Shown here in pieces: positions 52,701 to 61,672 of a stretch of DNA of 64,000 nt. The position numbers and the translations under genes are program-made. The stretch spans positions 868,001 to 932,000 of the forward strand of contig CAWHYF010000006.1 in NCBI GenBank assembly GCA_963833585.1, given 5' to 3'. The DNA comes from Bog-756 sp963833585 (lineage in GTDB: Bacteria; Actinomycetota; Acidimicrobiia; Acidimicrobiales; RAAP-2). Under the pieces are notes generated by a model. The model was not told where the DNA came from and searched no databases. It saw only the letters and a program-made list of their open reading frames with translations. Positions within the stretch are counted from its first letter, which is position 1; the number at the start of each line of letters is the position of its first letter.

Positions 52701-53163
52701 GGCAGGTGAGGATGTAGTGCTCGGTGGTGCCCGAGCCGGAGGTGCTTTGCGTGCAGGCAGGGGAACTGGTGGTGCTCGTCGCTTCGACGGCGCCGCTGGG
52801 CAACGTGCCGGAATTGAGCGTGATGGACGCGGGATAGGCGGTGGTCCCGCTCACGCCGCTCACGCCGTAGCAGACGATGCTCTGCGAGTTGTTCACACCC
52901 GTGTAGAAGGTCGCGGCCGTACCGCCGGAGGCGGGGGTCGTGCACGTGTAGGTGGCGGCCGCGGCGAAGGCGGGGGTCGTCGTGAGGACCGCCTCCACGG
53001 TGACGCCGGCGAAGGTGCCGACAAGCAGCACGAGGCCCAGGAGCAGTCGGCCCTTCCGCTTGAGGCCGAGCGGGCGCCCCTTCGGGCGCCGTGGTCGATC
53101 CATGCCCCCAGGCAGATCGGTCACGCCAGAATCGTTCGAGAACAGCTCGTCCGAACCCATCAT
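46764..53163 (-). CDS. Giant secreted multi-domain Ig-repeat (adhesin-like) protein, one frameshift
   Basis: About 2,132 residues after removal of one base. ATG 53163 is followed by a basic stretch and a signal/anchor helix (LLLGLVLLVGTFAGVTVEAV). Four N-terminal modules of about 115 residues carry the PACTQSTSGSGTTEHYILTC element. A unique central domain follows, then nine tandem 87-residue putative-Ig (He_PIG) repeats (FAENTAGTFSVTATGDTPIT, then LPSGVTLGTDGTLSGTP), and three C-terminal Big-type repeats (ISGGTYSKSVIGTATPTYLG). The frame shifts near 52305; removing one G of the GGCGGCGCC run rejoins EEYILSCALDG to APTAADAGSYPMTF. No LPxTG anchor is seen. It is probably an adhesin or surface filament, divergent from a sensor kinase. 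Confidence 0.82.
47650..49990 (-). repeat. Nine tandem 261-bp repeats encoding Ig-like domains
   Basis: Nine head-to-tail 261-base units (87 codons) inside the giant gene, with high DNA similarity. Each unit encodes PxFTSxxSxSFAENxAGTFSV, then TATGDTPITFTExGxLPSG and SYPITITATD. Because the period is a multiple of three, unit number can change without breaking the frame. The opposite strand shows long open frames with the same period that are by-products of the biased composition. Confidence 0.9.
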
Positions 53164-53655
53164 TCCCCCATCCCCGGCTCTCGCCGGTACCGAAATCCCA
53201 ATCCAGTTCCGAAGTCCTCCGCCGAGAAAGCGCCGGAACTGCCACCAAAGCCAGCGGCACCTTAGCCACATTCACCGCCCGAATGCATCTCAGAATTGCA
53301 GTCGTTGAGGGAATTGGACGCACACGGTGTCTTGCCTGCCTGCGTGGAACACGGAGCGTGGGCGCCGACCAACCAACACTCTCGTTGTGGGCCGGAGTGG
53401 GAGGAGAGCGTCCTCGCTCCTGGTCGAGCGCGTGCCATCAGAGGGGCCTCACGACTCCGCCCAACCACTCGGACCGTCCCCCCATCCCATCACGGATACC
53501 AAACCAGGCACCTCGGGAGCTGCATCCGAGGTACCCGTTGCTTCGCCCTCCCCCGAGAAATAGGGTTTTGCCCAGAGAACAAGCGTGAGCAAGGGGGGCG
53601 GTTGAAGCGGGCACCGGGCGACCGGTCCCGGTCCGATGCCGCGATGGAGGGTCCG
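53164..53655. promoter_or_regulatory. Divergent promoter region between giant protein and sensor kinase
   Basis: About 490 bases between divergently oriented starts. A plus-strand frame is open through it but shows no family resemblance before the kinase helices begin. GGAGGG at 53646-53651 is the kinase ribosome-binding site. No clear operator was recognised. Confidence 0.4.
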
Positions 53656-55287
53656 ATGCCGATGCAACGGGACGCGGGGCCCTTCCCCGCCGGGAAGGTC
53701 TCACCCAAGCCGCCCGGCTGGTCCGAGATGCTCCCCGTCGTCGTGCTCCTCGGAGTGATTCAGGTCAGCTTCCTCCTGCCGGGAAGCCTCGCCCGCCCGG
53801 CGGCCTTCTGGGTCAGCAGCGGACTGCTGCTGTCACTCCCCATCCTCTTCTGGAACAGCTACCCGCGCTCGATCCTGACTCCGGCCTTGATCTACATCGC
53901 GTCGGCGTGCTGCCTCAACGTCGCCGCCAGCGAGAACGTTGGTCTGGGCGTCCTGTTCTTCCTCCCGGTCGTGGGGGTCGCCCTGTTCGGTTCCCGGGTC
54001 CAATCCGGGATCACGATCGCGGCCGTTGTCATCGCGACGATCATCGTGAGTCTGTTCGAGCCCGCCTCGGCCACCGGAATGGTTCGTCGAGTGGGCCTCT
54101 ACGCCGGGATCTCCCTCGTCATCGCGATCGCCATCATCGGACTGCGGGAGCCGTTGATCCGCTCGAGAGAGCGAGCGAAACTCCTGCTGAAGGACGCCCA
54201 GGCCGTCAACGACATGGCTGGGCGTCTGGCCAAGTTGACCGAGCCGTCGCTGATCAAAGGCACGGCCGCCGAACTCGCGGCAACGGTTGGATCGCCGCCG
54301 GGGAGTGCGTGGCGCCGAGGCGCATTCCTCGGGCTCGAGCACGGACAAGTGTCGGTGGACGCTCAGTTCGACCAATTCGAGGATCCGGAGACCCTCAACG
54401 GTGTCGGGTGGCCGTTCCCCCATGATCCCCTGGTCGAGGAGGCCATCCGAACCGGGGTGGTCACCTCCGGACCGGTCTTGGTCCCCGAGGGCACCGGGCC
54501 CGGGACCCCTCCGGCCTCGCCCAACCTGGCCATGTACGCGACCTGGATGCCCCTCACCGTCAACGAGCTGCCCTATGGCCTCCTTGGCGTCGCCAGCCGA
54601 CGAGGCCCGGTACCCGAGACGAGCATCGACCAACTGGTCAGTCTCGGACACCTCGTCGAGTTGGCTCTCGCCAACTGGTCGGCCCACGAGATGCTCGAGG
54701 AAGTGGCGACACGAGAGGACCGTCGGCGAATCGCCCGCGAGCTGCACGATGGTCTTGCCCAGGAGCTCGCCTTCATCGCCAGCAAGACCACTCCGACGAC
54801 GCTCGCCGGTGGCACGCCTGAGGTGGTGCAACAGCTGGCGGACGCGGCCATGCGCGCCCTCGACGAAGCCAGGCGTGCGATCGTCGTCCTCTCAGAGGCG
54901 CCCGAAACCCTGTACGTCTCGATCAGCCAGACCGTCGAGGATCTCACCGCGAGACACGGTATGACCGCCCAACTGGATCTGGCCCGGGACATCGTGCTGG
55001 ACGGCGATGCGACGGAGAACCTGCTCAGGATCATCAGAGAAGCCATCACCAACGCGGCTCGACACGGTCGCGCGTCGACGGTCACCCTCCGATTGGCGCA
55101 GGCCGGCGACGTCATCCGCCTGCTCATTGACGACAACGGCGGGGGCTTCGACGACCACGCGCCTTGCACAACCTCGGGCTACGGTCTGACCTTCATGGAA
55201 GAGCGCTGCACCTCGATTGGCGGGAGCCTGGCCGTGAGCTCACGGCCCGGGACGGGGACGCGCATCGAGGTTAGGCTGCCGGCATGA
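53656..55287 (+). CDS. Two-component sensor histidine kinase (HisKA_3, NarL/DesK class)
   Basis: Membrane kinase of 543 residues. Six or so N-terminal helices form a MASE-like sensor (LPVVVLLGVIQVSFLLPG through VGLYAGISLVIAIAIIGL). A GAF-like region follows at about 190-330. The phosphoacceptor helix is DRRRIARELHDGLAQELAFI with His in ELHDG. The ATPase domain has LLRIIREAITNAARHGRA (N box), DDNGGGFDD (G1) and SGYGLTFMEERC (G2). ATG 53656 follows GGAGGG; ATG 53644 or 53662 are alternatives. Its last bases overlap the response-regulator ATG (ATGA), so the pair is co-translated. Confidence 0.88.
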   Translation: MPMQRDAGPFPAGKVSPKPPGWSEMLPVVVLLGVIQVSFLLPGSLARPAAFWVSSGLLLSLPILFWNSYPRSILTPALIYIASACCLNVAASENVGLGVLFFLPVVGVALFGSRVQSGITIAAVVIATIIVSLFEPASATGMVRRVGLYAGISLVIAIAIIGLREPLIRSRERAKLLLKDAQAVNDMAGRLAKLTEPSLIKGTAAELAATVGSPPGSAWRRGAFLGLEHGQVSVDAQFDQFEDPETLNGVGWPFPHDPLVEEAIRTGVVTSGPVLVPEGTGPGTPPASPNLAMYATWMPLTVNELPYGLLGVASRRGPVPETSIDQLVSLGHLVELALANWSAHEMLEEVATREDRRRIARELHDGLAQELAFIASKTTPTTLAGGTPEVVQQLADAAMRALDEARRAIVVLSEAPETLYVSISQTVEDLTARHGMTAQLDLARDIVLDGDATENLLRIIREAITNAARHGRASTVTLRLAQAGDVIRLLIDDNGGGFDDHAPCTTSGYGLTFMEERCTSIGGSLAVSSRPGTGTRIEVRLPA

Positions 55288-55952
55288 CCAAGGGACGGGT
55301 TCTCATCGCGGACGACCACGTCCGGACGCGGGCCGAGGTCCGGAAAGTGCTGGAGGGTTCCGGCCTCTTCGAGGTGTGCGCGGACGTACCGGACGCCCAG
55401 ACGGCGGTCGAGGCGGCGCAATGCGAGCGCCCGGACATCTGCTTGCTGGACATTCGGATGCCGGGGAACGGGATCTCGGCCACGGCCAAGATCAAGGCGG
55501 CGCTCCCGGAGGTGGCGATCGTCATGCTGACCGTGTCGAGAGCAGATGAAGACCTGTTCGATGCGCTGCGAGCCGGAGCCAAGGGCTACCTACTCAAGGG
55601 AATGGGCGAGGAGGAACTCCCTGGGGCCCTGCAACGGGTCCTGAGTGGCGAGGCCATCCTCCCTGGCAATCTCGTGGCGCGGCTGATCGACGAGTTCCGT
55701 GATCGGGAGCGCTTCCGGATAAGCCTCCCCGGGGACCGATCGGTTCTGCTGACACCCCGTGAATGGGACGTGCTCGAGTTGATGCGTTCCGGTTCATCCA
55801 CTTCGGAGATCGCCGCCCGACTGTTCGTCTCACCCACCACGGTTCGATCGCATGTGTCTTCCATCCTTCGGAAGCTGGAGGTCGACAACCGGACTGCAGC
55901 TATCAACCTCGTCAATGTCGATCGGTCATCAGGTGTTGCAAGTGCTCTCTGA
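55284..55952 (+). CDS. Response regulator, NarL/FixJ family
   Basis: DNA-binding response regulator of 222 residues. The receiver domain has the acidic pair in RVLIADDHVRTRAEV, phosphoacceptor Asp in ICLLDIRMPGNG, Thr in VMLTVSR and Lys in GYLLKGMG. The LuxR-type HTH is LTPREWDVLELMRSGSSTSE, then IAARLFVSPTTVRSHVSSIL. The start overlaps the kinase stop. With the kinase it probably controls nearby surface genes such as the divergent giant protein, which is an inference from layout. A degenerate second copy of its first 45 bases lies at 56283-56330. Confidence 0.92.
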   Translation: MTKGRVLIADDHVRTRAEVRKVLEGSGLFEVCADVPDAQTAVEAAQCERPDICLLDIRMPGNGISATAKIKAALPEVAIVMLTVSRADEDLFDALRAGAKGYLLKGMGEEELPGALQRVLSGEAILPGNLVARLIDEFRDRERFRISLPGDRSVLLTPREWDVLELMRSGSSTSEIAARLFVSPTTVRSHVSSILRKLEVDNRTAAINLVNVDRSSGVASAL

Positions 55953-55980
55953 CACGGTCGTCCGTTGCGCTGCGGCAAGT

Positions 55981-56277
55981 TCAGCGATTGGGTGACACTG
56001 CCAGGCCGGACGACCGGAGACCTCTCTGCACGTCACCACGTGCACCCACAACGCGCAAGGTGCTCCCCTCGCGTGCGAACCTTTGGCTGAGACCGACGAG
56101 AGCCTCCAGGCCGCCCTCGTCCAGAGAGACGAGTTCCGAGAGATCGACGACGACTGACAGCTCCGGCGCCGACAGGATCGCCTGGCTGACGGTGTCGGCC
56201 ATCCGGGCATCGAACGTCCCGACCAGGCGCACCACGAAACCGTCGGCGCTGCGCTCTCGGAGGATGGCCAGCGTCAT
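55981..56277 (-). CDS. STAS domain protein (anti-sigma-factor-antagonist-like) lacking the usual serine
   Basis: Small protein of 98 residues with one STAS domain (VVRLVGTFDARMADTVSQAI, LSVVVDLSELVSLDEGGLEA, STLRVVGARGDVQRGL). In SpoIIAA-type antagonists the loop after the central strand is DSSGL, with the second Ser phosphorylated by the anti-sigma kinase. Here it reads DEGGL, so the phosphorylatable residue is gone and an acidic residue stands beside it. The protein may be locked in one state or may bind ligands instead. It is convergent with the response regulator; no anti-sigma kinase gene is present in the window. Confidence 0.75.
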   Translation of the reverse strand: MTLAILRERSADGFVVRLVGTFDARMADTVSQAILSAPELSVVVDLSELVSLDEGGLEALVGLSQRFAREGSTLRVVGARGDVQRGLRSSGLAVSPNR

Positions 56278-56667
56278 TGCCGCGGGTACCCATCGCGGAC
56301 GACCACCTTCAACGAGGTCAGGAGCCCCCCATCGGCACTTCCGACCCGTCGGTCGAGATCGGGCCTCGGATGACGATTGTCCAGCCCGGCGCGGCCGCGC
56401 TGCTCCACCTCCGGCCAGACGCTGACACTAGTCTTCACACCCTCCTGCACCGCGGCCCCCTCTCGCTCTACCGCAGGTAGGACCGCCGTCCAACGGATAG
56501 GGCGACCCTAACCGGATCGGACGGCTGGTGAAGACCTTGCGCGGGAGGCCGTTGATGAATTTGGACGCTCCGTCCTCTGTTCCGGTCCCGGCCTCCCGCT
56601 CAGACGGGAGTCACACCGGGCGGGCGCCGCCACGCAACGACACGATCCACAGCGGTAGCGTGAGCTG
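56278..56667. other. Gap containing a degenerate duplicate of the response-regulator start
   Basis: At 56283-56330 the plus strand reads RVPIADDHLQ, matching the response regulator's RVLIADDHVR, with DNA similarity over about 45 bases (55296-55340). After that the reading is unrelated. This looks like a small duplication with decay. The remainder of the 390-base gap holds no recognisable gene. Confidence 0.5.
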
Positions 56668-58716
56668 ATGGTGTCACCCTCCGGCTCGGCTACCCGGTTC
56701 ATGCTCACTCGCCGGCTGGGTCCCGCCATCCTCGTAGCCTGCTTGGCGGTGGGCACGCTGCCCATCGTCCTGCTCGACTCGGCGCCGGCGGCGGCCGCCG
56801 GGCGAGCTCCGCAGTGCCCCCCGGACTGCGGCGCGGTTGCCGCCGGGGATCCGCTTCTGGTGCCATTCATGGTGAAGAACCCCGGTTCGGACTGGCAGGC
56901 CTTTCCCGCTGCCGAGAGCCGCTCGTACGTAAACTCGCTCCGGAGAAACCTCGACCGTCTGGCCGGTCCATCTGGACGCACCAATGTCGCGGTCGCCCGT
57001 TGGAATTGGGTCACCGGGAAGTACGGCCTGCTGATTACGCTCGTGTCCTCGCGCTCCCTGGCCAGCGTCCACCTGCACAATCCCATCGGGGACGCCGCGG
57101 ACTTGTGCTCGTCTGCCGGAGGGGAACCGACGGGGCCCCCAAGGTCGATCCCTGGGGTCAGGGAATCGGCCTGGGGATTGTGCGCGTTCCGTCCCGGTTC
57201 GTCGACCAAGGTGGCGACGGTGGCCGCCTTCATTCGCGGCAACGTCGCAGCTCTGATCGAAGTCACCTCGCGGTCTGCTTCGCCAATCAGTGGGCAGTCC
57301 ACCACGCTCGCGGCCTACCAGCAGTTCGCAGCGCTCCCGCCGGGTGGGGTTCCGGTGTCGAGCGGTGGTGTCGACCTCGGCTGGATAGCCATCTGGATAG
57401 TCCTCCTGGGCGGGGTCGTGGCCGCCTCACTGAGGAGCGCACGCCGACGCGGGACGTGGCGAGGACCGTTCGACGCCGCGGCTGAGGCATTCGGACGCCG
57501 GAGGGTGGCCCTTGGGATCTCGTTGGTTGCCGTGGTGGGCGCCATGGCGTTCACCATGTTCGATTCGACCGTCATGCGCGGTTTTGGCGAGTGGTGGGGG
57601 GTCGCATCCTTCGGTGACTTCTGGCAGAACTGGTCCGACGCGGCATATTCGACCTTTGCCGGTGGTTACGGGCATCTCTACGTCCTCGACCGGACACTCG
57701 AGACGGCGCCGGCACTTCAGGTGGTCACCGCTCCCATCGCCCGGCTGGCCAATGGCCTGCCGTTTCCGTATCCGAGTGACGTGCTCTACCCGGCGGCGTT
57801 CTGGGTGGCCGGACCACTGTTCCTCGGCGCAATGACACTCCCGATCTGTGCCGCAGACCGCTGGCTCAAGGGCATGGACGTCGAGGATGTCCGTCGCAGG
57901 CTCATCGTTCTCGGCACGATGGGAATCACGCTGCCACCTATCGCGATGAGCGGGCATCCGGAGGGTCTGATCGCCTTGGGAGCGATGCTGTATGGCATGG
58001 TCGCCGCATTCGAGGGTCGCCACCTGGCAACCGGGTGGTGGCTTGGGTTCGCGTTGGCCTTCCAGCCATTTGCCTTCCTGGCCGTGCCGATCGCCTTCGT
58101 CTACTTGAAGCCCAAGCAATGGGTGGCTGCGCTCATCCCTATGGTTCTCGTCCCGCTTGCCTTCCTCGTCGTTCCCTTGGCCACAGAGCCGGGACTGACC
58201 GTACGACAGCTGCTCCACCAACAGGTCTACGACGTGTTCGGCTACATCAGTCCTACCTGGAACCTCGACCCGGGGGTGGCGGCCTATGTGCACGCCGGGG
58301 TTGCCATTGCCACCATCCCAGCGGCGATCGTCTTGGCCCGGTTTCTCCCGCCGAGCCGCCGTCAGGGCGCCGCCCTGGTCGTCTGGACCCTGGCGCTGCT
58401 CTTCGCGTTCCGGGTGTTCGAGCCGGAGTTGTTTCCTTACTTCATGGCTCCCGCCTTGGCCCTGTTCCCTATCAGCGCGTCCCGACTGCCCTGGTGGCGA
58501 TTGGTCGCCGCCTGCGGCCTATCGCTCTGGCTGACGTACTGGCTGCATGTGGCTATTCGGGCCGAATGGTCGCTCTGGCTAATTCTCGTCACGCAGCTGT
58601 GCCTGCTCGGGTGGCTGGCCTTCCCGGGCCGTCAACGCCGGTCGTCCAGCGAGCGGCCACAATCGGCAAGGCCAGGAGCTCGGCGACCCGAGGCGCGAGT
58701 ACTTGCCTCGCGCTGA
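56668..58716 (+). CDS. Large multi-pass membrane protein with extracellular N-terminal domain
   Basis: Protein of 682 residues. After a signal helix (LGPAILVACLAVGTLPIVLL) comes an extracytoplasmic domain of about 190 residues with paired Cys (QCPPDCGAV, ADLCSSAG, WGLCAF). About ten membrane helices follow from residue 230 (LGWIAIWIVLLGGVVAASL, VALGISLVAVVGAMAFTMF, WWLGFALAFQPFAFLAVPIA, and others). The layout recalls polyprenol-dependent glycosyltransferases of the DUF2029/GT-C group, but no conserved catalytic motif can be confirmed, although FWQNWSDAAYSTF may be a loop site. It starts a plus-strand run with a lipoprotein and an ABC exporter. Confidence 0.7.
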   Translation: MVSPSGSATRFMLTRRLGPAILVACLAVGTLPIVLLDSAPAAAAGRAPQCPPDCGAVAAGDPLLVPFMVKNPGSDWQAFPAAESRSYVNSLRRNLDRLAGPSGRTNVAVARWNWVTGKYGLLITLVSSRSLASVHLHNPIGDAADLCSSAGGEPTGPPRSIPGVRESAWGLCAFRPGSSTKVATVAAFIRGNVAALIEVTSRSASPISGQSTTLAAYQQFAALPPGGVPVSSGGVDLGWIAIWIVLLGGVVAASLRSARRRGTWRGPFDAAAEAFGRRRVALGISLVAVVGAMAFTMFDSTVMRGFGEWWGVASFGDFWQNWSDAAYSTFAGGYGHLYVLDRTLETAPALQVVTAPIARLANGLPFPYPSDVLYPAAFWVAGPLFLGAMTLPICAADRWLKGMDVEDVRRRLIVLGTMGITLPPIAMSGHPEGLIALGAMLYGMVAAFEGRHLATGWWLGFALAFQPFAFLAVPIAFVYLKPKQWVAALIPMVLVPLAFLVVPLATEPGLTVRQLLHQQVYDVFGYISPTWNLDPGVAAYVHAGVAIATIPAAIVLARFLPPSRRQGAALVVWTLALLFAFRVFEPELFPYFMAPALALFPISASRLPWWRLVAACGLSLWLTYWLHVAIRAEWSLWLILVTQLCLLGWLAFPGRQRRSSSERPQSARPGARRPEARVLASR

Positions 58717-58745
58717 TCCACGCCGCCCGAGATACGTTTGTGGCA

Positions 58746-59114
58746 ATGCGACGACGATTCGGACTCGGTTTACTCTTGGCCTCTGCGGTGCTGTGTGGAT
58801 GCTCGACCGCAACAACCGTCGGATCGACCTCTGGAACGCCAGCCAGACCCAAGACCGCCCTTAACGTGACGCCTTGCAACTACGCCCGGGTGTGGCGCGA
58901 CAATCCCTCGGGGTTCGTTGAGTTTGCGACCCTGGAACGCTTCGCTCGGAGTGCCGCGAGTACGGAGCTCCGTTCCGAGGGGCAGCGACTCGCCTCAGCC
59001 CTAGGTGCCAAGAGCACCAGTGAAATTTCGGGGGTGATGGGCAACCTCGTCACCACCTGTGAGCGCCTAGGCCTCGTACATTCGGTGCCGACCACACCAA
59101 CCACTTCCAGCTGA
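58746..59114 (+). CDS. Small lipoprotein, unknown function
   Basis: Predicted lipoprotein of 122 residues. ATG 58746 starts MRRRFGLGLLLASAVLCGCS, with lipobox LCGC. The mature part contains TPCNYARVWRDNPSGFVEFA, TLERFARSAASTELRSEGQR, and VTTCERLGLV; two cysteines may form a disulphide. It follows the membrane protein by 29 bases and precedes the ABC exporter by 242 bases. No family is recognised; helical content suggests a small cell-envelope protein. Confidence 0.65.
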   Translation: MRRRFGLGLLLASAVLCGCSTATTVGSTSGTPARPKTALNVTPCNYARVWRDNPSGFVEFATLERFARSAASTELRSEGQRLASALGAKSTSEISGVMGNLVTTCERLGLVHSVPTTPTTSS

Positions 59115-59356
59115 GGAGCACCGGTGGACGACCCTCTGGAATGCCGAACACGTAAGGAGAGCGCCGAACCGAGATCGAGGTCGGCTGCGGACGAAAGTCG
59201 CCGAGGGGGTAGGGTCGGCGACGTCGCCGGCGCTTGGATCGTCCGCCGCCAGCGCCGGCCACCCAGCCTAGCCCTCGCTCCCCATTTGGGTGCGGCGCCA
59301 ACTATGGTGTTGCCGCACAACCCTCCGCTTCATTCACGCCGGCGAACACGGGACCA

Positions 59357-61138
59357 GTGAAGAAACCTTTCTCCAGGAACCGGTCGTCCAGCTCCGGAAA
59401 TGCACCGACCGACTCCCTGCTCTCGGTCATGCGGACCCTCGGCCTGGGCTCGTTGCGTCTGAAGCTCGTCGCCTTCACCGTCCTCTCCCTCGTCGGCGGA
59501 CTGAGCCAAGCGGTGGTCCTAGTGCTCGTCTCCGAGGTGGCCGTGGCCCAGGTCGATAAGGAGCATTCGGTCCATGCTTTCGGGCGCTCGTTCTCATCAT
59601 CGAGCGCGATCGCCGTCGCCTTCGTGGCCCTGGCGTTCTTCTTCTCCACCAGCATCGTCGCCACCTTGGTCAGCACGTCGGTCTCGGAGCAGGCCCTCAC
59701 CGTGACCCGCTCACGGATCGTTAGCGGCTTCTTCCAATCGAACTGGTCCCTCCAATCCACCGAGCGGCTCGGGCACATCCAGCAGCTCCTCACGGTGAAC
59801 AGCATGGCCACCGCCAACGCCGTAGGGAACCTGTCGTCCGCCATTCAGTCGCTCCTGATGGTGAGCGGCCTCCTGGGGGTGGCCCTGGTCGTCGATCCGG
59901 TTGCCGCGATCGGCGTCATCGCCATCGGCATCGTGCTCTCGCAGATCCTGAGGCCGCTCAATATGGGCAGCAGGCGGGCAAACCGGCTGGTCTCCAAGGT
60001 CACGAGAGGCATGGCCACCCAGGTGACCGAGTACACACGACTGAGCCGGGACTTCCGATTGTTCGGCGTGGAGACCCGGGCCACGAACACACTCCACACA
60101 TCGATTGAGGATACGGGCCACGCGTTCCGCCGTGCTCAGATTCTCATCAACCTCACGCCTGTCCTCTACCAGTCACTGGCGCTGGGACTCGTCATCGCCG
60201 CCATCGCCTTCCTGTCCGGTGGCGGACACGAGAGGTTCGCCGAGCTCGGGGCCATCCTCCTTCTGGTGCTGCGATCGGTCAGCTACGGCTCCTCCCTCCA
60301 GAGCGCGATCCAGGGCATCCGGGGCTCGCAGGGCATGCTCGAGGACGTGACGAGCGACCTCCGTCGCTTCGACGAAGCTCGGGTCAGCCCCGGAGCGCGT
60401 GTACCCGAGTCCTTCGAGGTGGACTTCGAATCCGTGGGGTACTCCTACGATGGCACGACGCTCGCCCTCCGTGACGTCAGCATGCACATCCCGGAGGGGA
60501 AGGTCGTCGGTGTGCTCGGACCCTCCGGCAGCGGGAAAACGACCATCAGTCAGCTCCTGCTGGGCCTACGCGAGCCCACGAGCGGTCGGGCCACGATTGG
60601 CGGCCTGGACGCAGCAGCGATCTCCAAGCGCGATGAGCGCAGCACAGTGGCGCTCGTTCCCCAGGAGCCGGTGCTCCTCCAGGGCTCGATCATCGACAAC
60701 ATCAAATTCTTCCGGGACTTCGAGGAAGGGGAGGTCATCGACGCGGCGAGAGTGGCATACCTGCACGAAGACGTCGCCCGGATGACCGACGGCTACGCCA
60801 CTCCGGTGGGTGAGGGTGGTGGCGCCCTGTCAGGCGGCCAGAAACAGCGCCTCGCCATCGCACGTGCGCTGATCGGCTCCCCGAAGCTCATCGTCCTGGA
60901 CGAACCGACCAGCGCGGTGGACGGACGCACCGAGAAATTGATCCGCCAGACCCTCTCCGAGCTCAGGGGGCACGTCACCGTGGTCATCATCTCGCATCGC
61001 ATCGAAACGACGAGGCAGTGCGACCTGCTTCTGGTCCTCAAGAACGGGATGATCGCGGACTATGGCGACCGGGACGCGGTTCTCGCCGGATCGGCGTACC
61101 AGGACATCGTGTTGAGCTCAACCAGCTCCATCCCTTGA
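59357..61138 (+). CDS. ABC exporter, fused transmembrane and ATPase domains
   Basis: Half-transporter of 593 residues that works as a homodimer or heterodimer. The membrane domain has helices such as LKLVAFTVLSLVGGLSQAVV, IAVAFVALAFFFSTSIVATL and QSLALGLVIAAIAFLSGG. The ATPase has Walker A LGPSGSGKTT, Q-loop VPQEP, signature LSGGQKQRLAIARAL, Walker B LIVLDEPTSAVD and the H-loop ISHRIE. All catalytic motifs are intact. GTG 59357 (KKPFSRNRSSSSG) was chosen near the start of homology; the frame is open further upstream. The substrate is unknown; a polysaccharide precursor or lipid would fit the neighbouring membrane protein. Confidence 0.85.
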   Translation: MKKPFSRNRSSSSGNAPTDSLLSVMRTLGLGSLRLKLVAFTVLSLVGGLSQAVVLVLVSEVAVAQVDKEHSVHAFGRSFSSSSAIAVAFVALAFFFSTSIVATLVSTSVSEQALTVTRSRIVSGFFQSNWSLQSTERLGHIQQLLTVNSMATANAVGNLSSAIQSLLMVSGLLGVALVVDPVAAIGVIAIGIVLSQILRPLNMGSRRANRLVSKVTRGMATQVTEYTRLSRDFRLFGVETRATNTLHTSIEDTGHAFRRAQILINLTPVLYQSLALGLVIAAIAFLSGGGHERFAELGAILLLVLRSVSYGSSLQSAIQGIRGSQGMLEDVTSDLRRFDEARVSPGARVPESFEVDFESVGYSYDGTTLALRDVSMHIPEGKVVGVLGPSGSGKTTISQLLLGLREPTSGRATIGGLDAAAISKRDERSTVALVPQEPVLLQGSIIDNIKFFRDFEEGEVIDAARVAYLHEDVARMTDGYATPVGEGGGALSGGQKQRLAIARALIGSPKLIVLDEPTSAVDGRTEKLIRQTLSELRGHVTVVIISHRIETTRQCDLLLVLKNGMIADYGDRDAVLAGSAYQDIVLSSTSSIP

Positions 61139-61672
61139 TAGGCCTTCAGTTCGAGGTACTCGAGGCTGCCCAGGGCAATTTCTCCGCATGTGCGGGTCAA
61201 TTCTCCCGGGTATTCGTCGGCCAGGGCGACGGTTGGATCGCCGTCGACGACTCTCCGGCGAGGAAATCGAGGCCAACCTGGATGCCATTTCAACCACCGA
61301 TCCGTTCAGCGTGCCAATGTCAATCGTCGACGAGGAGGCCGAGACGTGCGCGAGGCTTGGTGTTCCGATCCGATCGCGTCAGACATCTTCGCCCTCTGGG
61401 TCCTGAGTCTTACCTTGTTCTTAACGATGCTGAATCTTCCGCTTAAGAACATGTAGTGAAGTGTGGAAGAGCTGGTGATCAGGAATCCATTGCGGTCATG
61501 GCCGCAGGACTAGCTGTTGGCCAAAAGGCGATCCCATCGTCGCAATCGCCGGTGGGACTGAGTCGACATCAGCTCGAGCATCGGTCAACACCGAGCGATG
61601 GCCACCTATGACGACTTGCTGCCTTCATCTTTGGAATGGAGGTCCACTTCATTCTCCTGAAAGGAAGCACCG
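61139..61672. other. Gap with an inverted repeat
   Basis: About 530 bases without a gene. TGTTCTTAA at 61416-61424 and its reverse complement TTAAGAACA at 61443-61451 form a nine-base inverted repeat with an 18-base spacer, either a hairpin or an operator, about 220 bases before the small gene at 61673. Short frames here have no support. Confidence 0.4.

Noticed and set aside
52268..53323. A 351-codon minus-strand frame overlapping the start of the giant gene
   Set aside because: It is His/Arg-rich and out of frame with the clear secreted-protein reading.
53833..54831. A 332-codon minus-strand frame
   Set aside because: It is antisense to the sensor kinase and has no family resemblance.
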